From contig KE159599.1 in NCBI GenBank assembly GCA_000403275.2, forward strand, positions 707,391 through 771,390: a DNA stretch of 64,000 nucleotides, given 5' to 3'. The translations under genes and the position numbers were made by a program. Of this stretch, positions 36,338-44,254 are shown in pieces. The notes beneath the pieces are model-generated. The model worked only from the letters and a program-made list of their open reading frames with translations. It had not been told where the DNA came from and did not search any database. Source of the DNA: Lachnospiraceae bacterium 28-4 (lineage in GTDB: Bacteria; Bacillota; Clostridia; Lachnospirales; Lachnospiraceae). Position 1 is the first letter of the stretch. Each line of letters opens with the position of its first letter.

Positions 36338-37369
36338 TTATAAATTGCTGGTTTCGATCTCTCTTTTTACAAGCTCCATATCATGATTCACCATACGTTC
36401 CACCAGCTCATTGAAGCAGATCTCTCTCTTCCATCCCAGTTCCTTCTCCGCCTTTGCCGGATCTCCCAGAAGAATCTCCACCTCTGCGGGACGGAAGAAT
36501 TCTTTATTGACCTTTACCAGTATCTTGCCGTCTGCCCTATTTTTCCCTACCTCATCGACGCCCTTGCCGCTCCATTCGAGTTCAATGCCAACTTTCGAAA
36601 AAGCAATTTCCACAAATTCCCTGACCGTCCTCGTTTCATTGGTTGCGATCACATAATCATCCGCATGATCCTGCTGGAGCATCAGCCACATAGCATATAC
36701 ATAATCTTTGGAATGCCCCCAGTCCCGTTTGGAATCCATATTGCCCAGCTCTATATGATCCTGGATCCCCAGCTTTATCCTTGCCACCGAATCCGTTATC
36801 TTACGGGTAACAAATTCTTTGCCCCTGCGTTCGCTCTCGTGGTTGAATAAAATGCCGCTGCATGCATACAGTCCGTAGCTTTCCCTGTAATTCTTCGTGA
36901 TCCAATGCCCGTATACCTTCGCCACGCCATAAGGGCTGCGCGGATAAAACGGAGTCGTTTCGCGCTGCGGGGTTTCCTGTACCAAACCGAACATTTCTGA
37001 CGTAGATGCCTGGTAAAAACGGCAGGAAGGCTTCACCATACGAATCGCCTCCAGCATATTCGTAACGCCCAGCGCATCGATCTGCGCTGTCGCCAGCGGC
37101 TGCTCCCAGGAAGTAGCTACAAAAGACTGGGCCGCCAGATTATATACTTCATCGGCCTCTGATATCCTCATGGCATTCACCAGGGACACCAAATCCGTCA
37201 TATCCGCATAGATAAAATGTATCCTATCTTTCATATGCTCCACATTGCCATAATCCACAACGGATTTGCGGCGCATAATTCCATATACTTCATACCCCTT
37301 GTCCAATAATAATTCCGCCAAATAGGAGCCATCCTGGCCGGTTACGCCGGTAATCAACGCTTTTTTCAT
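36338..37369 (-). CDS. gmd: GDP-mannose 4,6-dehydratase
   Basis: 343 residues of normal family length. It has the Rossmann [33 protein letters not shown], the catalytic TSE triad Thr/Ser/Glu in [18 protein letters not shown] (YxxxK) and the family signature [19 protein letters not shown]. Converts GDP-D-mannose to GDP-4-dehydro-6-deoxy-D-mannose, the substrate of Rmd. Its GDP-mannose would come from the fused enzyme at 9.0-11.4 kb. Confidence 0.95.
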   Translation of the reverse strand: MKKALITGVTGQDGSYLAELLLDKGYEVYGIMRRKSVVDYGNVEHMKDRIHFIYADMTDLVSLVNAMRISEADEVYNLAAQSFVATSWEQPLATAQIDALGVTNMLEAIRMVKPSCRFYQASTSEMFGLVQETPQRETTPFYPRSPYGVAKVYGHWITKNYRESYGLYACSGILFNHESERRGKEFVTRKITDSVARIKLGIQDHIELGNMDSKRDWGHSKDYVYAMWLMLQQDHADDYVIATNETRTVREFVEIAFSKVGIELEWSGKGVDEVGKNRADGKILVKVNKEFFRPAEVEILLGDPAKAEKELGWKREICFNELVERMVNHDMELVKREIETSNL

Positions 37370-37633
37370 TTTTTAGTTCCTTTCTTATCTCCGATCGATA
37401 AACAATCTGTTTCCTTTTATATATTGATACTTTATCACAAATATATTCATTAATCAATGTCGGCAGGTTCCCTTTCGTTCTCTTTTACCCCCAAATCATG
37501 CTATTTTTTCCGTACTTTTCCCCCTTTTAAAAAATTTTTACATATTTTCGCTGTATTATAGTGCATATTTGTTGTTTTTGTGTTATGATTTTGTCATCCG
37601 GAAAACAACATTTGAAAGTGAGGAGTGATAAAA

Positions 37634-37999
37634 TTGACAAGCATTCATGTTAAGATCAAGAATCTACGGGACGAAAACAACTACAAACAGAGACAAGTAG
37701 CCGATTATCTCGGCATATCCCAGCAAGCATATTCTTATTATGAGCTGGACAGACGGGAACTCCCTTCCAGGCATGCAGTAGGACTGGCCCAACTATACCA
37801 TGTAAGCACCGACTACCTTTTTGGTATAGAGCCGGAGCGAGCGGGCGCCTACGATTTAAACGCATCCTTTATTCAGGATACTACGTTAAAGGATGTCATT
37901 ATCAGCCTGAAAAAATTAAATAACGATAATAAAGCGGAAATGATGCGCTTTTTATCTTATTTGATTCATTCTCAGTCCAATGAGAAAAAGAAGAAGTAA
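37634..37999 (+). CDS. XRE-family DNA-binding protein
   Basis: 121 residues with an N-terminal Cro/CI helix-turn-helix (IKNLRDENNYKQRQVADYLGISQQAYSYYELDRRELPS, LAQLYHVSTDYLFGI) and a helical C-terminal tail. TTG at 37634 has GAGGAG eight bases upstream. GTG at 37625 in the same frame overlaps that site. It stands alone on the plus strand between gmd and the Sel1-FRG gene, and its target is unknown. Confidence 0.85.
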   Translation: MTSIHVKIKNLRDENNYKQRQVADYLGISQQAYSYYELDRRELPSRHAVGLAQLYHVSTDYLFGIEPERAGAYDLNASFIQDTTLKDVIISLKKLNNDNKAEMMRFLSYLIHSQSNEKKKK

Positions 38000-38006
38000 T
38001 CTTTAT

Positions 38007-38115
38007 TTTCAAAATGGCAGATGCTTTGGTCCGGCCCGACTTCCGCACCTGCCACTTCTTTATGTTTACCCTTTTACATCTTCTACATCATACCATATAT
38101 TTCTATTTGAGTAAA
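38007..38115 (-). ncRNA. candidate small RNA, copy C
   Basis: Minus-strand promoter TTTACT (38115-38110), 17-base spacer, TATGAT (38092-38087). The transcript has ATGTAAAAGGGTAAACAT, a hairpin whose loop again shows AAGGG, and a terminator stem TGGCAGGTGC / GCATCTGCCA (38015-38054, one G-U pair) followed by U4. It is convergent with the XRE gene and no gene on its own strand follows for 640 bp, so here an independent RNA is more likely than a leader. Confidence 0.5.
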
Positions 38116-38198
38116 TATTATTTGATAAAATATTTATGTGTTTATACTCTTCTTTCAATCATGTCAGCAATCGTTTTTTTGATTGCTTTAACTTCATT

Positions 38199-39776
38199 TT
38201 ATTGAAATACATAAAAATACTGGTCTTTTTCCCTTCTCCGGTTCCATTCCCGCAGTATTCCCAAAACATCCAAATAACTGACCCCGTACCCCGGCATCAC
38301 CGGAACCAGTTCTATCGGAAGCGAACCCATCCGCATCGCCTCCTCATATACTCTCTCGAAAATATTATAAGTCAGAATATGGGAGATATCGTTCTGGCCT
38401 TCGCTATATATTTCATCCGGGGACGGAATATTCTTTAAGATATCAAAATCAGCATCCCGTAAATTGCTGCAGTCGATCATAAAGCTGTCGCATATGGACG
38501 GATCCGACAGATCCTGCACCAGATTATATTCCATATCGGTATTCACCCCGGCCGGATACCCCCACAGCCCATGCATCTGCAGCATCCCTTTGCCCGGAAT
38601 AATATCCGGAACCAACAGCGCCCCTTTCTGCACCGCAATGCGGCTTTTTGTCCGGGCTTCCTCCGGGAGCCTGATCAGCTCAAACGGCCTCCAGTCCGGC
38701 AGGTCGAATTCCAGGCTGCCCCAACGGATCGCATTTAAATACCGTTCCAGGCTGGCAATACTCTCTTCCCGGGTTTTGCATATCCCGAAATTTTTAATGA
38801 TTTCCAGGCTTGGAATCAGATGCGCTCTTTTATAATAATTATCCTGCAAAGAAAAACTATCTTCCGGCTCCTTCCACCGGTAAATTACCGATGGATGCCT
38901 CCCTGCCTTTTTTCTTTTGTATTTTCCTTTTTGGACATCAAATTCATATAATGCAAAAAACAGCGCAATACGCAGATCATAAGACACATCCAGCCCTTCC
39001 GATGAATAACCCGCCTGCTGGAATAGGGCTTGTGTGAGCGGATAACCCAAAGCATTGTTCATATAAACGCTCATGATGCGCCTGACAGCATGGGATCTCT
39101 TCCTCCCTTCATCCCCAAACAAATATTCGTTGTCCGTGCGTTCCAAATAGAACTCCCGCCCCCAGTTCCTGACCTGATATCCCGGTTCTCCCTTCATCGC
39201 AAAACGAGAATACTGGCAAGGACGGTATGCGCTCGGCCTGAGGGGCTGCTGGTACATTTTTGTCTGCCCGCGGTATATATATTTTTGATCCTGTTCATCC
39301 CTGCGCAATCTTTCATACAATTCCCGCACTGTCATAACCGGTATGTTTTTCCGGCGCGGAAGCTTTTGGCCGGCATACCGGAGCAGCTGCTGAGCCCTTT
39401 GATCCTGACAGCGAGCCAACAACTGCATGCCCGACTGCCAGAAACGCATATCCACATCTTCCGATCTGCTTTCTGGCCGCGATTTCTCACTTTCGCAAAA
39501 CAGATCGCAGACTCCCGCCATATACATACTTTCCCGGTCGCCACATTCCGCTGCTTTATGATACCATTTTACTGCTTTTGCAAAGGAAGGCTTATGAATC
39601 ATCCCTCCCCGGTAATTCATCTCGGCTGTCGCTCTCATCGCTTCAACATGCCCCATTTCCGCGGCTTTTTCAAAACATTCACAGGCCTTATCCGGGTTTC
39701 TCTCAACGCCTTGCCCAAGCGAATACATATTCCCCAGCATTGCGTATGCGTCCCGGTCATTATAGTATTGATCCAT
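38199..39776 (-). CDS. Sel1-repeat protein with FRG domain
   Basis: 525 residues. The N-terminal ~110 are Sel1/TPR-like repeats (AYAMLGNMYSLGQGVERNPDKACECFEKAAEMGHVEAM and two more). Residues about 150-300 are an FRG domain named for its F/Y-R-G motif (QKYIYRGQTKMYQQPLRPSAYR; DVSYDLRIALFFALYEF; VIYRWKEP). The C-terminal ~200 residues are unassigned. FRG proteins are soluble and of unknown biochemistry, and often sit in defence or mobile regions. It has no operon partner: the XRE gene is convergent and the next genes are polysaccharide genes. Confidence 0.78.
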   Translation of the reverse strand: MDQYYNDRDAYAMLGNMYSLGQGVERNPDKACECFEKAAEMGHVEAMRATAEMNYRGGMIHKPSFAKAVKWYHKAAECGDRESMYMAGVCDLFCESEKSRPESRSEDVDMRFWQSGMQLLARCQDQRAQQLLRYAGQKLPRRKNIPVMTVRELYERLRRDEQDQKYIYRGQTKMYQQPLRPSAYRPCQYSRFAMKGEPGYQVRNWGREFYLERTDNEYLFGDEGRKRSHAVRRIMSVYMNNALGYPLTQALFQQAGYSSEGLDVSYDLRIALFFALYEFDVQKGKYKRKKAGRHPSVIYRWKEPEDSFSLQDNYYKRAHLIPSLEIIKNFGICKTREESIASLERYLNAIRWGSLEFDLPDWRPFELIRLPEEARTKSRIAVQKGALLVPDIIPGKGMLQMHGLWGYPAGVNTDMEYNLVQDLSDPSICDSFMIDCSNLRDADFDILKNIPSPDEIYSEGQNDISHILTYNIFERVYEEAMRMGSLPIELVPVMPGYGVSYLDVLGILREWNRRREKDQYFYVFQ

Positions 39777-39864
39777 AAGCTTCCTCCTTTGTAATAAATC
39801 ATAAAAAAACGGAATCTCTTTCCCACAGCAATATGGTACTAAAAAATTCCGCTAATACTTTCTT

Positions 39865-40959
39865 TTATTCAAAATTATTCATAGCATCAATCACATACGC
39901 CTGCTCTTCACTCGTCATACCATTATATAACGGTATGGACAATACGGTCTCTGCATACCTCTCCGTTATCGGCAGACTCCCTTTGGGAATGCCCAAATAC
40001 CGATATGCCTCCGACAGATGTGGAGGAATGGGATAATGTATGATCGTGCCAATTTCCTTTTCATTCAAATAATTGATCAGTTCCTGGCGTCTTTCTGTCC
40101 GGATCACAAACTGATGCCAGATATGGTCAGCTCCCTCCCTTATTGTTGGCAGAGAAATATTATTATTCTTTAACTCTTCCAAATACCTTATACACAGCTT
40201 CCGTTTGTCCTCTTCCAGCTCAGCCATGTGTGAAAGCCGTACTCGCAACAGCCCCGCCTGAAGCTCATCCAGCCTGGAATTAGTTCCCACTACCCTGTTA
40301 TAATAACGTTTTTCGCTTCCGTAATTCCTGAACACCCTGACATCATCCGCAATTTTGGCATCATTTGTCACAATAGCTCCGCCATCGCCAAAGGCTCCAA
40401 GATTTTTAGAAGGATAAAAAGAAAAGCAGCCAATATCTCCAAAGGTTCCCGTCATCTGCCCTTCGAAACAGGCTCCATGGGATTGCGCACAATCCTCTAC
40501 CACCCGTAAATTATATTTTCCCGCAATCTCCATGATCGGTTTCATATTGGATGCCTGTCCATATAAATGCACAACCAGGATTGCCTTTGTCCTTTCCGTT
40601 ATTTTTTCTTCTATTTTGGACGCGTCTATATTGTAAAACTCATCCGGCTCCACAAAAACGGGTGTTGCACCGTTCATAGTAATTCCCATCACGCTAGCAA
40701 TATATGTATTTCCTTGAACGATAACTTCATCACCGCTGCCAATCCCCAATATGCGGAACGCTATCCATAATGCATCCAGGCCGCTTGCCAGACCGACACA
40801 ATATTTTCCCCCTGTATAAGCGGCAAACTCTTCCTCAAAAGACGCCACTTCTTTTCCCAGCACATACCAGCCGGAGCGAAGCACTTGCAGCGCCTTCTCC
40901 TCAAATTCATCCTGATACAAATAAAATCCTTTATCTAAGCGGTTTGGCATTATTTTCAT
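39865..40959 (-). CDS. DegT/DnrJ/EryC1-family sugar aminotransferase (FdtB/QdtB-like)
   Basis: 364 residues with the PLP fold. It has ASGLDALWIAFRILGIGSGDEVIV, Asp in VEDCAQSHGA, and the Schiff-base Lys in CFSFYPSKNLGAFGDGGAI. Related enzymes transaminate dTDP-3-oxo-6-deoxyhexoses, which fits the 3,4-ketoisomerase gene at 48641. Product would be a dTDP-3-amino-3,6-dideoxyhexose (Fuc3N or Qui3N type). It overlaps the upstream acyltransferase-like gene by 29 bases. Confidence 0.88.
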   Translation of the reverse strand: MKIMPNRLDKGFYLYQDEFEEKALQVLRSGWYVLGKEVASFEEEFAAYTGGKYCVGLASGLDALWIAFRILGIGSGDEVIVQGNTYIASVMGITMNGATPVFVEPDEFYNIDASKIEEKITERTKAILVVHLYGQASNMKPIMEIAGKYNLRVVEDCAQSHGACFEGQMTGTFGDIGCFSFYPSKNLGAFGDGGAIVTNDAKIADDVRVFRNYGSEKRYYNRVVGTNSRLDELQAGLLRVRLSHMAELEEDKRKLCIRYLEELKNNNISLPTIREGADHIWHQFVIRTERRQELINYLNEKEIGTIIHYPIPPHLSEAYRYLGIPKGSLPITERYAETVLSIPLYNGMTSEEQAYVIDAMNNFE

Positions 40960-41956
40960 AATCCTTACTCCTTATCTTCGTATAGGTTCTGTTCACATAC
41001 TCAAAAGTTCCGAATCCCTCCTTAAACTGTGCAAGGGATTTATTCAATATTGTTCCATGCTCTAATGTCGATGTTCCAAAAGACAATTTTTCAAATCCTT
41101 CTTCTCTTGCCGTTTCTATCAAATTCTTATATAGGAACTCGCTTGGATACAACGAAAGCATGTTTTGGTTCGCCGCAAGATATTGTGTATGGAATACCTT
41201 TTTTCCGAACCGGAATACCATGCTGCCCGCCACCATGCAGTCATCCAGATAAACGCCATAAAATGCAATATTTTCTTTTAATCTGACGTTTTTAAACTCC
41301 AACAACTCATCCAAGGTATGCAATGGCACTGTATCAAATTTTTTCATATTATCGGATAAGATGGTATAAAACTCGCTTACTTCATCATCCGATGTCAGCA
41401 TCTTAAAACTCAGATTCTGTTTCAACGCGTTTTTGTATCCTCTTCTTCTAGATGAATTAAAGTTGGAAGGGATATCCTGGCCATATCTTAGAAAATCCAC
41501 TGCATATCCGACCTCACAAGTCATTTCATAATGATGCAGAAACAGAAAATAATCTAAAAGTTCCGAATCCATTTCAGCATACAACCGACTTGTCATTTTT
41601 AAGGTTATGCTGGAAAATCCGTTATCCTCCAAATAATCATCCAAACCGTCCAAAATCGCGCCGGCTTCTTCTATTTTCTTATAATGTTTGCCCAGAACGA
41701 TTCCGCCAAATGTACTCCCCATATGGGAAATTAATTTTTTACCTCCCCCATCCTCTGTCTCATTTGCCGGAATCACTGCAATTATATTGTTTCCTTTCAT
41801 AAGCATCAGGGAATGATCCTCAAATCTCCCGGTCGGATGGTAATTCAGAAAATTCCTTGTCTGTAAAAAAGTTCCGTTGATACTTTCTTCCAGTACAAAT
41901 CTGTCCCATGCTTTTTCGTATTTATCTTCATATTTTACCAGTGTAATATTATCCAT
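40931..41956 (-). CDS. FemAB/GNAT-fold acyl- or aminoacyltransferase-like protein (copy 2 of tandem pair)
   Basis: About 341 residues resembling the BioF2/FemAB-like acetyltransferase group in polysaccharide loci: WDRFVLEESINGTFLQTRNFLNYHP, STFGGIVLGK, NNMKKFDTVPLHTLDEL, FHTQYLAANQNMLSLYPSEFLYKNLIETA. Start at ATG 41956 (MDNITLVKYE), with AAGGCGG upstream. Very similar to the preceding gene along its length, so a tandem duplication. It may attach an acyl or amino-acid group to an amino sugar such as the 3-amino sugar made by the DegT enzyme (inference). Confidence 0.72.
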   Translation of the reverse strand: MDNITLVKYEDKYEKAWDRFVLEESINGTFLQTRNFLNYHPTGRFEDHSLMLMKGNNIIAVIPANETEDGGGKKLISHMGSTFGGIVLGKHYKKIEEAGAILDGLDDYLEDNGFSSITLKMTSRLYAEMDSELLDYFLFLHHYEMTCEVGYAVDFLRYGQDIPSNFNSSRRRGYKNALKQNLSFKMLTSDDEVSEFYTILSDNMKKFDTVPLHTLDELLEFKNVRLKENIAFYGVYLDDCMVAGSMVFRFGKKVFHTQYLAANQNMLSLYPSEFLYKNLIETAREEGFEKLSFGTSTLEHGTILNKSLAQFKEGFGTFEYVNRTYTKIRSKDYENNAKPLR

Positions 41957-41958
41957 CT

Positions 41959-43074
41959 TTAAGCCGCCTTTCTGCCACAAACACTATCATCCAACCAATG
42001 TGGCCTGGCCGACGGCTTATAGATACAAAGTTTATTTATACCCCCCCCCGGTAATTTTTCTATATTTTCCATCTTATCTTCTGCACACCATTTTTTTGTA
42101 AAAGTCCTGTTTACATATTCCCTAGTTCCAAATCCCTCTTTAAACTGTGCTAAAGACTGATTCAACACCCGCCCATGTTCTAACGTGGAAGTTCCAAATG
42201 ACAATTTCTCAAATCCTTCATTTCGAGCTGTTTCTATCAAATTTTCATACAAAAACTCATTTGGAAATAAGTACAACATATCTTGATCCGTAGCAAGGTA
42301 TTGTGTATGGAAGACCTTCTTTTCAAAATAAAATATCATCCCGCCTGCGATTAATCTATTCTCAAAATAAACACCATAAAATCTTATATTTTCATTTAAT
42401 CTGTCATTCTTCAACTCTTTTATTTCGTCCAACGTATGCACGGGTACCGTGTCAAATTTTTTCATATTATTTTCTAATACTTGGTAAAAACATGCAATTT
42501 CTTCATCTTTTTCCAATACTTTGAACTCTAATGGATTTCTCAAAGAATATTTATAATCCCGCCTCTTAGACGATGTAAAATTCATAGGTATATCTTCTTT
42601 ATATCCCCTGAAGTCAATGCAGTAGCCAATCTCACAGCTGGAAACATAATCATTCAAAAATAAAAAATATTCTATGAGTTCCGATTCTTCTACCGAAAAT
42701 AAAGAACTCGTCAACTTCAACGTTATCTTTGTAAAGTTATTTTCCTTTAAGTAATTGTCCAGTTCTTTAAATATTATCTGCATATCCTTAATTTTCTTAT
42801 ATTTTTTCCCAAGGACAATTCCTCCAAAGGTACTTCCCTTGTGCGAAACCAGGTGTTTGCCATCCCCTTCTGCCTCTACATGCGCTGGAATAACAGCAAT
42901 AATATTACTTCCTTTTAAAAATAGCAACGAATTATCCTCAAACCTTCCGGCCGGATGATAATTCAAAAAATTCCTTGTCTGCAAAAAAGTACCATTGATA
43001 CTTTCCTTTAATACGAATCTGTCCCATGCTTTTTCATACTTATCTTCATATTTTACCAAAATGATATGATCCAT
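41959..43074 (-). CDS. FemAB/GNAT-fold acyl- or aminoacyltransferase-like protein (copy 1), C-terminal frame set by a G9 tract
   Basis: Same family and layout as the next gene (identical starting segment KYEDKYEKAWDRFVL; shared STFGGIVLGK, FHTQYLA). Start at ATG 43074; the frame is open further but overlaps the glycosyltransferase gene. At 42041-42049 a run of nine C (G on the coding strand) follows KL. In the present length the protein gains an unrelated 26-28-residue tail ending CGRKAA. One base more or less gives a stop within three to five codons, matching the length of its paralogue. The tract therefore sets the C-terminus. Confidence 0.72.
   Translation of the reverse strand: MDHIILVKYEDKYEKAWDRFVLKESINGTFLQTRNFLNYHPAGRFEDNSLLFLKGSNIIAVIPAHVEAEGDGKHLVSHKGSTFGGIVLGKKYKKIKDMQIIFKELDNYLKENNFTKITLKLTSSLFSVEESELIEYFLFLNDYVSSCEIGYCIDFRGYKEDIPMNFTSSKRRDYKYSLRNPLEFKVLEKDEEIACFYQVLENNMKKFDTVPVHTLDEIKELKNDRLNENIRFYGVYFENRLIAGGMIFYFEKKVFHTQYLATDQDMLYLFPNEFLYENLIETARNEGFEKLSFGTSTLEHGRVLNQSLAQFKEGFGTREYVNRTFTKKWCAEDKMENIEKLPGGGINKLCIYKPSARPHWLDDSVCGRKAA
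42041..42049. repeat. C9 mononucleotide tract in a transferase gene
   Basis: Nine C on the plus strand. Gain or loss of one base changes the C-terminus of the overlapping minus-strand gene from a long tail to an early stop. Confidence 0.9.
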
Positions 43075-43108
43075 CTTCAAATTGCCTCCCATCTGTTTCA
43101 CCTCCTGT

Positions 43109-44041
43109 TCAATCCTTATCTTTTTTATTTTCATCCTCAATAATATACGGCGGTCGGTTTCTGGACGCATCAAATATTCTCCATAAATATTCTCCTAAAA
43201 TACCAAGCGTCAACATAATAATTCCAAAACTAAATAAATTAAAAATAAACAGCGTCGTCCATCCGCTCACGTCAATTAATCCATTCAGCTTGGCTGCAAG
43301 CACAGCTACTGCCCACACCAAAGCACCAACAAAGGACAATGCTCCGATCGAAGATACCACCTTGATAGGCAATGTCGAGAAGCTAAACAGCGTGTCCGCT
43401 ACCAGCCTTATTTTTTTCTTCAATGTCCATTTACTCGTTCCAATCTCTCTAGCTACACGCGTATAATATACTTCGCTCGTTTTAAAGCCGCTCCACAAAA
43501 TCTGTCCCGTCAGCGCACTGTTCTTTTCGTCTAATGCCATCAACACATCAATTACTTTCCGGTCAATAAGATATGCGTCAAATCCACTCTTCGGCATAGA
43601 CGGCAGCGATGTTTTTCTAACCATCCAATAATATAAATTTGCAAATAAAGTCTGCCCTTTACTTTCTTCACGCCCTTTGCGGACAGCAAGTACCACATTA
43701 TATCCCTTTTTCCAGCTATCCGCCATTTCCAGAAGAAGTTCCGTAGGCTCCTGTAGATCAGCCGCTTTTACTACCGCACAGTCTCCCGTACATTTTGACA
43801 GACCACATAAAATAGCCGCATGAGACCCGAAGTTTCTTGAGAGACTTACAATCTTAATATTTTCATCCTTTTCCGCCAACTGCTTCATTACTTGATAACT
43901 ATTATCCTGCGAACCGTCATTTACCATTACGATTTCATAATCATAGTCGATCACTTCTATTATTTTTTTCTTTATGTCTTCATATAATGGTATCAAATTA
44001 TCTTCGTTATAATATACAGGTATTACTATTGACAATTTCAT
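43109..44041 (-). CDS. GT2 glycosyltransferase with two membrane helices (GtrB/DPM1-like)
   Basis: 310 residues. A GT-A domain (LSIVIPVYYNEDNLIPLYEDI, VMVNDGSQDNSY, AAILCGLSKCTGDCAVVKAADLQEP with the ADLQEP metal site) is followed by two C-terminal membrane helices (VVSSIGALSFVGALVWAV; LFIFNLFSFGIIMLTLG). Enzymes of this kind load a sugar on undecaprenyl phosphate for use outside the membrane. A GT-C-type transferase, such as the one at 47062, could use that donor. Confidence 0.9.
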   Translation of the reverse strand: MKLSIVIPVYYNEDNLIPLYEDIKKKIIEVIDYDYEIVMVNDGSQDNSYQVMKQLAEKDENIKIVSLSRNFGSHAAILCGLSKCTGDCAVVKAADLQEPTELLLEMADSWKKGYNVVLAVRKGREESKGQTLFANLYYWMVRKTSLPSMPKSGFDAYLIDRKVIDVLMALDEKNSALTGQILWSGFKTSEVYYTRVAREIGTSKWTLKKKIRLVADTLFSFSTLPIKVVSSIGALSFVGALVWAVAVLAAKLNGLIDVSGWTTLFIFNLFSFGIIMLTLGILGEYLWRIFDASRNRPPYIIEDENKKDKD

Positions 44042-44116
44042 TTATTCTCGCCCTCAACTTTTTAGCACAATTCTATTTTTTATATTTAACCCTATTTTGA
44101 CATAAAATGCAAGTGT

Positions 44117-44152
44117 CTATTTTTTTATAAAGCACTATTTTTTTATAAAGCA
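44117..44152. repeat. tandem 18-bp duplication
   Basis: CTATTTTTTTATAAAGCA occurs twice in a row between the glycosyltransferase gene and the heparinase-fold gene. Confidence 0.8.
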
Positions 44153-44157
44153 TATAA

Positions 44158-44185
44158 GGGCAGAAACCACAATATGGTTCTGCCC
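44158..44185 (-). terminator. terminator-like hairpin after the heparinase-fold gene
   Basis: GGGCAGAACCA pairs with TGGTTTCTGCCC around a short loop, 70 bp past the stop of the leftward gene. The T-rich stretch follows only after about 16 bases, so it may be a weak terminator. Confidence 0.5.
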
Positions 44186-44254
44186 ATTCGAAACTACTTA
44201 TAAATTTTATATCACTTCCTGCATAGCTCAAAACTTAAAATTCATTCTAAACTC

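Noticed and set aside
44117-44152. Tandem AT-rich repeat as a possible operator or origin iteron
   Set aside because: Only two copies, in an intergenic tail downstream of genes on both sides; nothing supports a binding function.
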